Below, one piece after another: positions 43,975-53,010 of a stretch of DNA of 64,000 bases; positions within the stretch are counted from its first letter, which is position 1, and each line of letters opens with the position of its first letter. The position numbers were made by a program, and so were the translations under genes. Source of the stretch: Spirosoma agri (GTDB lineage: Bacteria > Bacteroidota > Bacteroidia > Cytophagales > Spirosomataceae); the NCBI RefSeq assembly GCF_010747415.1, contig NZ_JAAGNZ010000001.1, forward strand, positions 1,922,001-1,986,000. The letters run 5' to 3'. Below the pieces are notes generated by a model. The model saw only the letters and a list, made by a program, of their open reading frames with translations, was not told the DNA's origin and ran no database searches.

Positions 43975-46542
43975 ATGAAACAAGTTTTAAGGTTAACTTT
44001 TTTGATAGGTGTACTTATCACTCCTTTATTTTCATCCGCTCAGAATGCCCCTATCATTAATGCGACAATATCCGGAAAAGTTGTCGATGCCCGCACCAGT
44101 GAGGTGTTGATTGGGGCAACTGTTGTTATCAAAGGAACAACGAATGGCGGACCGACCAATCAAAACGGGGAATTCAGCCTGATTACCGGCCAGAAGCTTC
44201 CCTTTGTCGTTGTGGTAACCTTTGTAGGCTATCAGCGGAAAGAAGTCGTACTCAGTGGCGATCACGAAGAAATCAGACTTGAAGAGAGTGCCAACCAGTT
44301 GTCCGATGTTGTGATCACATCCAGACGTCGGCAGGAGTCGGCGCAGGATGTTCCCATTCCGATCTCGGTTGTGAGTGGTGTCCGCGCCGAAGATGCGGGT
44401 GCCTTCAACGTGAACCGACTGAAAGAGCTAGTTCCTTCGGTGCAGCTCTACGCGTCCAATGCGCGGAACACGACGCTCAACATTCGCGGGCTGGGGTCGA
44501 GCTTCGGGCTTACCAACGACGGTATCGATCCGGGCGTAGGATTCTACGTAGATGGCGTGTATTACGCTCGTCCGGCGGCAACCGCTCTTGACTTTGTCGA
44601 CATTGAGCAGGTTGAAGTACTGCGGGGTCCTCAGGGAACGCTTTTTGGGAAAAATACCACAGCTGGTGCGTTTAACATTACGACCCGTGCGCCAAGTTTT
44701 CAGACCGGCGGTACGTTTGAGACAAGCTACGGTAATTTAAATTACATGCAGGCAAAGGCGTCGATAACCGGTCCGCTGAGCAAAAAACTGGCGGCACGCG
44801 TTTCATTTTCGGCAACCCAGCGGGATGGTACGGTCTACAACACCACCACGCTGAAACCAACCAATACCCTCAACAATTTGGGTTACCGAGTTCAACTGCT
44901 GTATAAGCCGACGGAAAAAGTCGCCATCACGATAACAGGCGATAACTCCCGCCAACGCCCCGACGGCTATGCGACAGTGGTTGCGGGTGTGGTGACTACG
45001 AAGCGGGCAGCTTACCGGCAATTCAATGCCATTATTGCCGATCTGGGTTATACGTTACCGACCACCAATCCATTCGACCGAATCACCGATGCCGATTCAC
45101 CCTGGCGGGTCAACAATGATTTTGGCGGGGCTTCCGTCAATGTGGACGCTAAAATTGGACGAGGCACCCTGACGTCGACCACGGCCTGGCGTTACTGGGT
45201 CTGGGACCCCTCGAATGACCGGGATTTTACCGGTCTTCCCGTATTGACCAAATCGCAGGGTAATTCGAGACATCACCAGTGGACGCAGGAAATCCGATAT
45301 GCCGGTCAGTTTTCGTCCCGGCTCAGCGGTGTGGCAGGAGTATTCATTATCGATCAGGACCTGCGATCGGACCCCGTTCAAACGGAAGAATCGGGATCAG
45401 CTCAATGGCGTTTTTCACAGAGTTCGACGAGTGCCTTATGGAAAACGCCCGGTCTGTTTGACGGCTTTGGTACCAATACCACGTCGCGACTTAAAACGTT
45501 AGGCGCAGCGGTATTTGGTCAGGTTGACTGGGCTATCTCCGATAAATGGCACCTGCTGCCTGGTATCCGGTTCAACTATGACAAGAAAGATGTCGATTAT
45601 AAGCGTCAGACCTATGGAGGCCTGCAAACGACCGATCCGGCGTTGCTTGCCCTGAAAAATGGCCTTTACACGAATCAGGCGTTCGCGTTTGGGGTCGAAG
45701 AAAACAATTTTTCGGGCCAGCTGACATTAGCCTATAAAGCCAGTAAGCAGCTGAATGCCTATGCGACATACGCGAACAGCTACAAGCCGGTTGGGGTTAA
45801 CCTGGGCGGTCTGCCTACGGCCAACGGAGTGACGCTGATTGATCTGGCCAGAGTGAAACCTGAATACGTGACGCACTACGAAGTAGGTGTAAAAACCCGC
45901 CCGACTCCCGGTTCTACCTTTAATGTTACGGTCTATAACACGGATATCGATGATTACCAAACGCAGGTGCAAACGGCGGAAGTGGGCGTGAACAGAGGGT
46001 ATCTGGCTAACGCAGAGAAGGTACGTGTGCGGGGCGTTGAACTCGATGGGAACATCCGGGTCGGTAATAACTTCTCGTTAAACGGTGCGCTGACGTACAC
46101 CGACGGCAAATACGTTTCTTTCAAAAATGCGCCTGTTCCCCTCGAAGAAACCGGTGGCGAGTCCGCATTTAAAGACATTTCGGGTGGTGTGTTGCCCGGC
46201 ATCTCCAAATGGGCGGGTTCCCTGGGCGGAGAGGTGTCTGGTGCCGGGAAATTACTCAATCTGGATGGACGGTTTTTCCTGGCTATCGATGGCTATTACC
46301 GCTCCTCGTTCTCATCGAGTCCGTCACCATCGGCCTTTCTGAACATCGACGGCTACACGCTGTTTAACGCCAGAGTCGGTTTTCGGGCCTCCAACGGCAT
46401 GTCTATTCTGCTCTGGTCCCGCAACGTAACGAACAAGAATTACTTCGAACAATTGCTGCCCGCGGCTGGTAATGCCGGTCAATACGCAGCCGTGCTTGGC
46501 GACCCCAGAACGTACGGCACGACGTTACGTTATACATTCTAA
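43975..46542 (+). CDS. TonB-dependent outer-membrane receptor
   Basis: The 855-residue protein has a signal peptide (about 1-22), a carboxypeptidase-regulatory-like beta domain (about 32-105, ISGKVVDARTSEVLIGATVVIKG), a plug (SRRRQESAQDVPIPISVVSG to QVEVLRGPQGTLFGKNTTAGAFNITTRAP) and a 22-strand barrel ending in RTYGTTLRYTF with terminal Phe. The plug sequence resembles the proteobacterial-type DVP(I/V) receptors more than SusC, and no SusD follows. It imports an unknown ligand with TonB energy. It is followed by a GC-rich hairpin at 46623. Confidence 0.93.
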   Translation: MKQVLRLTFLIGVLITPLFSSAQNAPIINATISGKVVDARTSEVLIGATVVIKGTTNGGPTNQNGEFSLITGQKLPFVVVVTFVGYQRKEVVLSGDHEEIRLEESANQLSDVVITSRRRQESAQDVPIPISVVSGVRAEDAGAFNVNRLKELVPSVQLYASNARNTTLNIRGLGSSFGLTNDGIDPGVGFYVDGVYYARPAATALDFVDIEQVEVLRGPQGTLFGKNTTAGAFNITTRAPSFQTGGTFETSYGNLNYMQAKASITGPLSKKLAARVSFSATQRDGTVYNTTTLKPTNTLNNLGYRVQLLYKPTEKVAITITGDNSRQRPDGYATVVAGVVTTKRAAYRQFNAIIADLGYTLPTTNPFDRITDADSPWRVNNDFGGASVNVDAKIGRGTLTSTTAWRYWVWDPSNDRDFTGLPVLTKSQGNSRHHQWTQEIRYAGQFSSRLSGVAGVFIIDQDLRSDPVQTEESGSAQWRFSQSSTSALWKTPGLFDGFGTNTTSRLKTLGAAVFGQVDWAISDKWHLLPGIRFNYDKKDVDYKRQTYGGLQTTDPALLALKNGLYTNQAFAFGVEENNFSGQLTLAYKASKQLNAYATYANSYKPVGVNLGGLPTANGVTLIDLARVKPEYVTHYEVGVKTRPTPGSTFNVTVYNTDIDDYQTQVQTAEVGVNRGYLANAEKVRVRGVELDGNIRVGNNFSLNGALTYTDGKYVSFKNAPVPLEETGGESAFKDISGGVLPGISKWAGSLGGEVSGAGKLLNLDGRFFLAIDGYYRSSFSSSPSPSAFLNIDGYTLFNARVGFRASNGMSILLWSRNVTNKNYFEQLLPAAGNAGQYAAVLGDPRTYGTTLRYTF

Positions 46543-46622
46543 GCAATCTCGATCAGGCCCCTTGCGGGATAACGCTTTCTACGGGTGACCTCAGGCGCTG
46601 GTTCGTGAAGCAAAACCGGAGA

Positions 46623-46647
46623 GTTGCTCCGGCGACGCCGGAGCAAC
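46623..46647 (+). terminator. GC-rich hairpin after the TonB receptor gene
   Basis: GTTGCTCCGG at 46623-46632 pairs perfectly with CCGGAGCAAC at 46638-46647, with a 5-nt loop. There is no T tract, so it is a terminator or transcript-end stabiliser. Confidence 0.55.
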
Positions 46648-46752
46648 TAGAAATGAAGTGGGTGGGGTCTACCGGGTAAAGCTCGGTTTGATCCTGCCCA
46701 TCAGTAATCTTGCCAGTGGTGTTCCGTATGCCAAAAAAAACAGTCCTTTTTA

Positions 46753-46934
46753 TTGCTCGGTAGTGTGATATATCGTTACATTTATAATGTGAAAACGGAA
46801 GCGTTAATGGAGATGCCTGACGCTACGACTGCGGGCGTTGTTCCTTAAGCACGTTGCTACCATAAATAATGGTATAGATTTTGTAAAGCTGTTTACGTTA
46901 TAGTTATCTAACGTGAACAGCTTTTGTATTTTTG
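46753..46934 (+). promoter_or_regulatory. Candidate leader with attenuator-like terminator before the second TonB gene
   Basis: A possible promoter (TTG at 46753-46755, 21 bp, TACATTTA at 46777-46784) precedes an intrinsic-terminator-like hairpin. Arm AAAGCTGTTTACGTTA (46885-46900) pairs at 15 of 16 positions with TAACGTGAACAGCTTT (46909-46924), followed by TTGTATTTTTG. TATTTTTG (46927-46934) also fits a -7 box. Either a short leader RNA ends here, or the hairpin sits over the receptor promoter as an operator. The rest of the 443-bp gap is empty. Confidence 0.4.
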
Positions 46935-46985
46935 TGCTGTTTGTATCCAACTTCCTTAAAATGTTACGCTTTCGACTGAGCGCCT

Positions 46986-49844
46986 ATGAGACATTTCTTT
47001 TTACTGATACTAGGGTCATTACTTGGCATAAGTAGTGTCCGGGCTCAGATCATTATCGAGGGGCACGTTACAGACGAAAAAGACCAGCCATTAGCGGGTG
47101 TTACGATACTGATTCGGGGGACAAAAATCGGAACGGTCACGCAACCAGATGGACACTTCAGACTACCAACCACCGAAGAGCTACCATTAGGAATCAGCCT
47201 TTCCTTTATTGGCTACCGCCGTCAGGACGTAGCCGTTCGGGGTGGTAATTTTCGGAGCCTTTCCATAAAGCTTGTCGAGGAAACGATCGTGACTCGTGAA
47301 GTGATCGTAGCCGCCAGTCGTGTTCCCGAAGACATTCAGAAAGCGTCGGTGACCGTCGAAAAGCTTGGCGTCCGTCAGTTCCAGGAGTCCCCGGCAGCCA
47401 GCCCTTTCGATGCGTTGCAAAACGTGAAAGGCGTTGACCTGCTGACCCAAAGCCTGACGTTTAAGTCCGTCAACATGCGGGGGTTTGGTGCCAACAACAA
47501 CAACCGCTTTTTGCAACTAAACGATGGTATGGACAATCGTTCGCCGGGGTTAGGATTCGGTTTCGGTACTATAGCGGGTATTCCGGATCTGGACATCGAG
47601 AGTATCGAAGTGATTCCCGGTGCTTCGTCGGCGCTCTACGGACCAGATGCCTTGCAGGGCCTGATGCTGACAACCAGTAAAAACCCATTTACTTACGAAG
47701 GGCTCAGTGCACAGGTGAAGGTGGGTGTCAATAACGTTGGCAAAGACGGTTTTGGTCCGAAGGGTTACAGCGACATGGCCATCCGCTATGCCCGGCAGCT
47801 CGGCAACCGCTTTGCAATAAAACTGAACTTTCAGCGGCTCAGCGGCACCGACTTCATCGCCGACGATTACAATGACCGCTCGACCCGCGCCCGCACGGGC
47901 TTTTTCGCTACCGATACCCGGCGTGGTGATGTGGCTACGGGAATTGGCTACGCACCGAATAACGACCCGAACACAAATCTTCAGTATGATGGCGTGAACA
48001 CCTACGGCGATGATATAAATGCCGGAGGGGCGTACAAATTTTCGGACACATACGCCAATGCATCGCTACAGGGTAAGTTGGCGACGCGCACTGGCTATAC
48101 TGAATTAGGCGTCATAGGCAACAACGGAAAAGTTGTTAACAACCGCGCCAATGTTGCGCTGCATTACAAACTGTCGGGGAATGTAGAAGCATCGCTGGGC
48201 TGGTATTATGGCAACGGTAATTTAATCCGAACGGCTGGTTTCCGCGAATATTTCCCGGACTATCACCGTCATCAGTTCAAGGCCGAAATCAAAGGGGATA
48301 ATTTTTTGCTGCGCGCCTACACCACGCAGCAGCGGGCAGAAGGCTGGAACATCGGTCAGACAGCCGTTGCGATTAACAATTCCTGGAAATCACTGGACCA
48401 GTGGGCCACTGAATTCGGGCAGGTTTACATTGAGAACAAGGTGAGCGCCGGACTGGCCCGCAGTGAAGCCGATCGAGGTCGTTATTTGCCGGGTTCGGGG
48501 GTCTTTAACACGGTTCGGGATTTGTTTGCCAATACGTTCAATACCGACACCGTTCCCGGCTATAAAGGGGCGAAGGGGAACCGGTTCCGCGATAATTCGT
48601 CTCTCTGGCACTACGAAGGCATGTATAATTTCGCGGGCTTTCAGGACGTGATGGATGTGATTGTGGGTGGGAGCATCCGGCGTTACGTACTGAATACAGG
48701 CGGCACTGCCATTCCATTGCAGGAAGACGGATCGGAGTACACCATCAATGAATACGGCGCTTACCTACAGGTAACTAAAGACGTAAAGATCAATTCTACT
48801 GTGTCGCTAAAACCGACAGTGGCCATTCGATACGATAAGAATCAATATTTCGATGGTGGGTTTACGCCGAGGGCCGCAGTGGTGCTGAGTACCGGGTCCC
48901 ACAATTTCCGCGCGTCGTGGCAATCGGCTTTTCGGAATCCATCGCCGGGGCAGCTCTTTTCCGTGCCAACGGCGGGTAAAGGGGGTGAGGTGGGGGGATC
49001 ATCGCTCGCGATCGGGTCGATTGGTTTGGCTAAGAGCCCGGTTTACCGCGACTCCGACGTTACTGATTTTATCGCGGGTCGGATCACCGAAGCACAGCTC
49101 CTCAGCCGTGCTTACAACCCGGCTACCTTTACAACCGAAAAGATCAAAACATGGGAGGTTGGGTACAAAGCATTGATCCAGAACAAACTGTTTGTCGATG
49201 CCTTCTTCTTCCACAGTAACTACAAGGACTTTATTGCCGCCCAGAGTTTCTACCAGTCGAATACGGGAAAAGTGTCTGATTTCGAGTCAAGTACGTATCG
49301 GACGCTGCAAATCAATTTCAATAATACCAACGAGGTTTTCGTGAATGGCGGGGGCATTGGTCTGGAGTATGGATTGGGTCGGGGCTTCACCCTGAGTGGA
49401 AATTTTGCCTATCAGGTTGGAACCGTAACGCTTCGTGACGCGCAGGGTGTCGTCATAAAGGACAACGCCGGTAATGACATTGTTAAACGAAAAATGAGTA
49501 ACCCCGAAGTGGCCCAGAAGGGGCGTAACTTCTTCAACTCGCCCGAAAGCCGGTACAACATCACCCTTGGCAATTACCGATTGACCGACCGCCTGGGGGC
49601 AACGATTACCTACCGCTGGACCGACCGGACGTGGATTGAGCAGGGCACCACGGCAGGCGATGTCTGGCTACCCGCCTGGACCAGTCTTGACGCGCAGGTA
49701 TCGTACCGGATGCCTAGTTTTAAATCGGTCGTTAAAGTCGGGGGAACGAATGTCCTGAACAAGTATTACGCGCAGGGCTATGGGCTGGCTCAGATCGGTG
49801 GCTTGTATTACGTGAGCATCACCTTCGATGAATTGTTCCGGTAG
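46986..49844 (+). CDS. TonB-dependent outer-membrane receptor
   Basis: The 952-residue protein has a signal peptide (1-20, ending SVRAQ), a carboxypeptidase-regulatory-like domain (about 22-95, IEGHVTDEKDQPLAGVTILIRG), a plug (VAASRVPEDIQKASVTVEKLG, then LDIESIEVIPGASSALYGPDALQGLMLTTSKNP) and a long barrel ending in VSITFDELFR. The final Arg in place of an aromatic residue is unusual for a barrel terminus. No SusD partner follows, but a ThuA-domain gene starts 57 bp downstream and is probably co-transcribed. The ligand is unknown. Confidence 0.93.
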   Translation: MRHFFLLILGSLLGISSVRAQIIIEGHVTDEKDQPLAGVTILIRGTKIGTVTQPDGHFRLPTTEELPLGISLSFIGYRRQDVAVRGGNFRSLSIKLVEETIVTREVIVAASRVPEDIQKASVTVEKLGVRQFQESPAASPFDALQNVKGVDLLTQSLTFKSVNMRGFGANNNNRFLQLNDGMDNRSPGLGFGFGTIAGIPDLDIESIEVIPGASSALYGPDALQGLMLTTSKNPFTYEGLSAQVKVGVNNVGKDGFGPKGYSDMAIRYARQLGNRFAIKLNFQRLSGTDFIADDYNDRSTRARTGFFATDTRRGDVATGIGYAPNNDPNTNLQYDGVNTYGDDINAGGAYKFSDTYANASLQGKLATRTGYTELGVIGNNGKVVNNRANVALHYKLSGNVEASLGWYYGNGNLIRTAGFREYFPDYHRHQFKAEIKGDNFLLRAYTTQQRAEGWNIGQTAVAINNSWKSLDQWATEFGQVYIENKVSAGLARSEADRGRYLPGSGVFNTVRDLFANTFNTDTVPGYKGAKGNRFRDNSSLWHYEGMYNFAGFQDVMDVIVGGSIRRYVLNTGGTAIPLQEDGSEYTINEYGAYLQVTKDVKINSTVSLKPTVAIRYDKNQYFDGGFTPRAAVVLSTGSHNFRASWQSAFRNPSPGQLFSVPTAGKGGEVGGSSLAIGSIGLAKSPVYRDSDVTDFIAGRITEAQLLSRAYNPATFTTEKIKTWEVGYKALIQNKLFVDAFFFHSNYKDFIAAQSFYQSNTGKVSDFESSTYRTLQINFNNTNEVFVNGGGIGLEYGLGRGFTLSGNFAYQVGTVTLRDAQGVVIKDNAGNDIVKRKMSNPEVAQKGRNFFNSPESRYNITLGNYRLTDRLGATITYRWTDRTWIEQGTTAGDVWLPAWTSLDAQVSYRMPSFKSVVKVGGTNVLNKYYAQGYGLAQIGGLYYVSITFDELFR

Positions 49845-49901
49845 TGAGTAGTTGACCCGCTGCTGAGGCTTAGGACATACAATACAATTAATCGAAGAAG
49901 T

Positions 49902-50753
49902 ATGTCCCGACTGGATAGGCAGGCCATTATCGCCCTTGTCTTCTGTTTGATTTGTGTCGTTTCGAATACGCTGGCACAAACCAAAACGCCGAACTTTAAC
50001 GTCATCGCTTTTTTTACCGCCAAAAACGATCAGGCGCACATCAGCTACGTACACGAAGCTAATCGATGGTTTTCCGAAGCTGCCGGGCGGTATAACTTTG
50101 CCTACGATTCAACGAACAATTGGGATAATCTGAACGCCGATTTTCTGGCGAACTACCAGATCGTCCTGTTTTTAGACACTCGTCCCGAAAAGCCCGCCCA
50201 GCGCGAAGCCTTCCAACGATACATGGAGAACGGTGGTGCCTGGATGGGGTTTCACTTCGCGGGGTTTGCGCTGACGCCCTCCGCGTATCCGCAGAACTGG
50301 GATTGGTATCACAACCAGTTTCTTGGGTCAGGTTCGTATAAAAGCAATACCTGGCGACCAACGTCGGCGATTCTGCGGGTCGACGATCGAAAACATCCGG
50401 CTACGAAGGGTTTACCCACCACCTTCAGCTCAGCGCCTAACGAATGGTACTGCTGGACAAATGACTTGCGGGCTAATCCGAACATCGATATTTTAGTGTC
50501 GATCGATTCAACGAGCTTTCCGCTGGGAACTGGTCCCAAACCGCACGAAATATGGCACAGTGGCTATTATCCGGTCGTCTGGACGAACAAAAAATACCGG
50601 ATGCTCTACGTGAACATGGGGCACAACGATATTGACTACGAGAACAAAACCAACAAAGAGCTGTCGTCCACGTTTAGCAGTGAAGCGCAGAATAAGCTGA
50701 TCATTACTAGTTTATTGTGGCTGGGCCGCGCATCGAAATCGGGTCGTAACTGA
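49902..50753 (+). CDS. ThuA domain-containing secreted protein
   Basis: The 283-residue protein has a signal peptide (about 1-25, ending NTLAQ) and a ThuA-like domain with the class-I-amidotransferase-like fold. The stretches FNVIAFFTAKNDQAHISYVHEANRWF, YQIVLFLDTRPEKPAQREAFQRYMENGGAWMGFHFAG and IWHSGYYPVVWTNKKYRMLYVNMGHN are typical. ThuA was named from trehalose utilisation, but in Bacteroidota the domain goes with varied carbohydrate loci. Its position after a TonB receptor suggests it processes the imported ligand in the periplasm. No catalytic triad is assigned. Confidence 0.88.
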   Translation: MSRLDRQAIIALVFCLICVVSNTLAQTKTPNFNVIAFFTAKNDQAHISYVHEANRWFSEAAGRYNFAYDSTNNWDNLNADFLANYQIVLFLDTRPEKPAQREAFQRYMENGGAWMGFHFAGFALTPSAYPQNWDWYHNQFLGSGSYKSNTWRPTSAILRVDDRKHPATKGLPTTFSSAPNEWYCWTNDLRANPNIDILVSIDSTSFPLGTGPKPHEIWHSGYYPVVWTNKKYRMLYVNMGHNDIDYENKTNKELSSTFSSEAQNKLIITSLLWLGRASKSGRN

Positions 50754-50800
50754 TGCGATCACGTTTTCGTTAGCTGTTATTCTGCCCGTGCTCTTTTGCT

Positions 50801-51151
50801 TTACTCCACAAAATGCCAGCAGACCCCGGCCAGATCGATCAGGTTCACTTCGCGACCGTAGGGTTGCTCGATCGGTTTGCTGATTCGGATACCAAACGTT
50901 TCCGGTAGCTGTTTTTGCGTTACCTCCCGCCAGAATTCATCGGCGTTATCGATCCGAACGTTCAGCATGAGGTTTTGGGCAAACTCGACGTTGTCAAACT
51001 TCTGTAAGATGAATTTACACCCGTCCCGCTCAAAACCAACATAATCACCGGCATCCCAATTGATCGTGAACCCTAATTCCTGAAAAAACTGCTTCGATCC
51101 CTGAAAATTACTTCCTGACGGAACGAAGGGTTCAATTGATAGAAACGTCAT
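50801..51151 (-). CDS. Glyoxalase/VOC superfamily protein
   Basis: The 116-residue protein shows a vicinal-oxygen-chelate fold: MTFLSIEPFVPSGSNFQGSKQFFQELGFTINWDAGDYVGFERDGCKFILQ and a closing PYGREVNLIDLAGVCWHF. This resembles the bleomycin-resistance-like branch. The Glu/His pattern for metal binding is incomplete to my eye, so it may bind a small molecule without catalysis. The ATG at 51151 is chosen; a longer frame to 51223 runs into the neighbouring gene. It lies 58 bp after the cluster gene at 51210 on the same strand. Confidence 0.8.
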   Translation of the reverse strand: MTFLSIEPFVPSGSNFQGSKQFFQELGFTINWDAGDYVGFERDGCKFILQKFDNVEFAQNLMLNVRIDNADEFWREVTQKQLPETFGIRISKPIEQPYGREVNLIDLAGVCWHFVE

Positions 51152-51209
51152 GGTACTGATGTGGTTTGGTCGACTCGTAAACCAGGCAAAAAATAGTGTG
51201 AAGGGTACT

Positions 51210-51677
51210 CTACGCCAGGGCATCCTGAAACAGGCTTAGCCGTTCACGCATGACGTAGCTGCTCACGTCGGGATTCCAGCCAGCGCCATTTTTTAATGAG
51301 TACACCCGTAAGTCTGACGATAGTGTAGCGTATTTGTCCAATGCGTTGAACCAGACACTACGATCGCGGTACGGGGCTAACAGCACCCGCGCCTGACTCA
51401 GCGTACGATGTTGCCGGGGCGACCAGATTGTCCGCTGGCGATAGGCCGGGCCCTGACCGTTAAGCAGATCGGGGAGTGACAAGGCTGGTGCCAGGGGCAG
51501 CAACTCAGCCAGTAGGTACAGACCCAGTTCGACGTTGAGAAGTCGGTTGGCAACCATGCCGGGGAGGGCGTGTCGGTAGCGTAGCCGCGTTGCCAGTGGC
51601 TCCTGCCAGCGCAGTAGGCTGGACAGGGCCGGGCGGGCAACCGTGGTGGGATAGTTGGAAATTAATTGAGTGTTCAT
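51210..51677 (-). CDS. Hypothetical cluster protein A, paralogue of the product at 52397
   Basis: The 155-residue cytoplasmic protein shares several blocks with the product of the gene at 52397. These are LLNVELGLYLLAELLP against LLDVELGLFLLSQLLP, TIWSPRQHRTLSQARVLL against PTWTPKQHKLLNRGRLLL, and VWFNALDKYATLSSDLRVYSL against AWSAMLDAYTTIPDRLQAYDI. The variable N terminus (TQLISNYPTTVARPALSSLLRWQ) differs. I recognise no known family. It is all-helical by eye, with no membrane segment. An inverted-repeat motif region lies just upstream (51719-51774), suggesting its own promoter. Confidence 0.65.
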   Translation of the reverse strand: MNTQLISNYPTTVARPALSSLLRWQEPLATRLRYRHALPGMVANRLLNVELGLYLLAELLPLAPALSLPDLLNGQGPAYRQRTIWSPRQHRTLSQARVLLAPYRDRSVWFNALDKYATLSSDLRVYSLKNGAGWNPDVSSYVMRERLSLFQDALA

Positions 51678-51718
51678 TAGTAAGGTCCGCTAAGGCGGTG
51701 TTGTTTGTTGTTCATATC

Positions 51719-51774
51719 AAAGTTACAACTAGAAGAACGTAACGTTTTTATGTTGTACATCGAGTTGTAACTTT
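51719..51774. promoter_or_regulatory. Inverted repeat with shared motif upstream of cluster gene A
   Basis: AAAGTTACAACT (51719-51730) and AGTTGTAACTTT (51763-51774) form a perfect 12-bp inverted repeat. Between them AACGTAACGTTTTTATG (51736-51752) resembles the motif at 52920-52936 at 14 of 17 positions. The right arm overlaps the 3' end of the small upstream gene. It is a candidate operator for the WYL regulator. Confidence 0.5.
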
Positions 51775-52026
51775 TTTTTTGCGTACTGTCAATGATGCTT
51801 GATTAGCTTCCAGGCCAGCGATCGGGCTATCGGCTGATACATCCAGCACAAGGATCTGGATTGGTACACTACGGAACCAAGCGTCGTCAGATACTGCCAA
51901 TAGAGATGACGGCCAAGCGTCAGGCTCCGGTGTATCAATTGTATCTGTTTTCGTAGTAGCCAGCAATTCATCCTGATTGGGCTCCGTGTCGGTGGAGCGT
52001 TTGCCCGATATGTGTTTCTTTGACAT
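51748..52026 (-). CDS. Small hypothetical cluster protein D
   Basis: A 92-residue frame beginning MSKKHISGKRSTDTEPNQ, with an acidic Thr-rich stretch (TTKTDTIDTPEPDAW) and a more ordered segment WFRSVPIQILVLDVSADSPIAGLE. The tail VRKKKVTTRCTT is read from the AT-rich repeat region upstream of gene A, so the gene end may be eroded or the ORF may be fortuitous. It lies 67 bp after the gene at 52094. Moderate support only: order in the cluster and plausible composition. Confidence 0.4.
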   Translation of the reverse strand: MSKKHISGKRSTDTEPNQDELLATTKTDTIDTPEPDAWPSSLLAVSDDAWFRSVPIQILVLDVSADSPIAGLEANQASLTVRKKKVTTRCTT

Positions 52027-52093
52027 AGCGTATGCCCGACATGAATGCTGCAAAGCCGTATCGCTCGGAAGTCGGTGGTTAGCACCCGGCCTT

Positions 52094-52345
52094 CTAGTCG
52101 TGCGCGGGTGCCCGTTGGGTGGGGAAGCGGTAGACACGGAACAAACCCGTATCATTGATAGCCCAGCCTTCCTGCATCGCTACCGTCAGCAACCACTTCG
52201 ATACTTCGGCCTGGTAGGGTGGGTAGCCCTGATTACGCAAAAACTGCTTGACAACCAGTTCGCTGGTTGCGCCTTCGGCTACGATGAGCGTCGTAGCGGC
52301 CAGACCAACGAGGGAAGGGGTGATTTGATCGACTGATGGGTTCAT
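52094..52345 (-). CDS. Small hypothetical cluster protein C
   Basis: The 83-residue protein is likely helical with a possible winged-helix-like end: LVVKQFLRNQGYPPYQAEVSKWLLTVAMQEGWAINDTGLFRVYRF. The last part looks like a helix-turn-helix followed by a hairpin, a fold of small regulators, but this is only a pattern reading. The ATG at 52345 is used; an ATG 15 codons earlier is possible. It lies between the two paralogous genes, 51 bp after gene B. Confidence 0.55.
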   Translation of the reverse strand: MNPSVDQITPSLVGLAATTLIVAEGATSELVVKQFLRNQGYPPYQAEVSKWLLTVAMQEGWAINDTGLFRVYRFPTQRAPAHD

Positions 52346-52396
52346 GCCAGAAAAGGGGTTTACCGTGGACACTAAATCGTACGAATCCAATCCGGA

Positions 52397-52873
52397 TCAG
52401 CTCACCATCTGCTTCAGCGTAATGATGCGATTGCGGAAAAAACCGACCGTCTTTTCGCAGAACCGGCTCCGGTCGGCGCTGATGTCGTAGGCTTGCAGGC
52501 GATCGGGTATGGTCGTGTAGGCATCCAGCATGGCCGACCAGGCCGTTCCCTGTTGAATATGACCCAGTAAGAGCCGGCCCCGATTCAGTAGTTTATGTTG
52601 TTTCGGCGTCCAGGTAGGCCGATCGAGGAACGAAGACGTAGTGTCGGTCAGTAAACTGGGCAGGGCTTCCGGAGACGCCGACGGAAGCAGTTGCGACAAC
52701 AGAAACAAGCCTAGTTCAACGTCTAACAACTGACCGGCGGATAACGCGGTCCGCTTCGACGGGCGGGTTGACACAGCAGCTACGGTCCATTCTACGGACG
52801 CGTTCAGCGGTGGGAAAATCGCCTGCGGGGAGCTTACGGCGCGGTTTGGGTGAGGGCGAAAGAAAGTGTTCAT
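52397..52873 (-). CDS. Hypothetical cluster protein B, paralogue of the product at 51210
   Basis: The 158-residue protein shares its central and C-terminal thirds with cluster protein A (ELGLFLLSQLLPSASPEALPSLL, WTPKQHKLLNRGRLLLGH, DAYTTIPDRLQAYDISADRS). The N-terminal 50 residues are Pro- and Ser-rich and unlike A. No known family is recognised. It starts the cluster, reading away from the WYL regulator gene with 137 bp between. That gap holds an inverted repeat and the shared 17-bp motif, so regulation by the WYL protein is likely. Confidence 0.65.
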   Translation of the reverse strand: MNTFFRPHPNRAVSSPQAIFPPLNASVEWTVAAVSTRPSKRTALSAGQLLDVELGLFLLSQLLPSASPEALPSLLTDTTSSFLDRPTWTPKQHKLLNRGRLLLGHIQQGTAWSAMLDAYTTIPDRLQAYDISADRSRFCEKTVGFFRNRIITLKQMVS

Positions 52874-52889
52874 GAGTATGGTTGTTTAA

Positions 52890-52957
52890 AAATTCACAGA
52901 ACAAAGTTCTACCGGGGAAAACGTAATCTTTTTACGCTCATCTTTTTTTGTGAATTT
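52890..52957. promoter_or_regulatory. Intergenic operator candidate between cluster gene B and the WYL regulator
   Basis: AAATTCACA (52890-52898) and TGTGAATTT (52949-52957) form a perfect 9-bp inverted repeat. Between them AACGTAATCTTTTTACG (52920-52936) resembles the motif at 51736-51752. The region sits between divergent start codons, where an autoregulating WYL protein would be expected to bind. Confidence 0.5.
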
Positions 52958-53010
52958 ATTTTTTACAATCTTGCTCAGGCATCTGAAAACGGAATACCGT
53001 AAACCTAACT

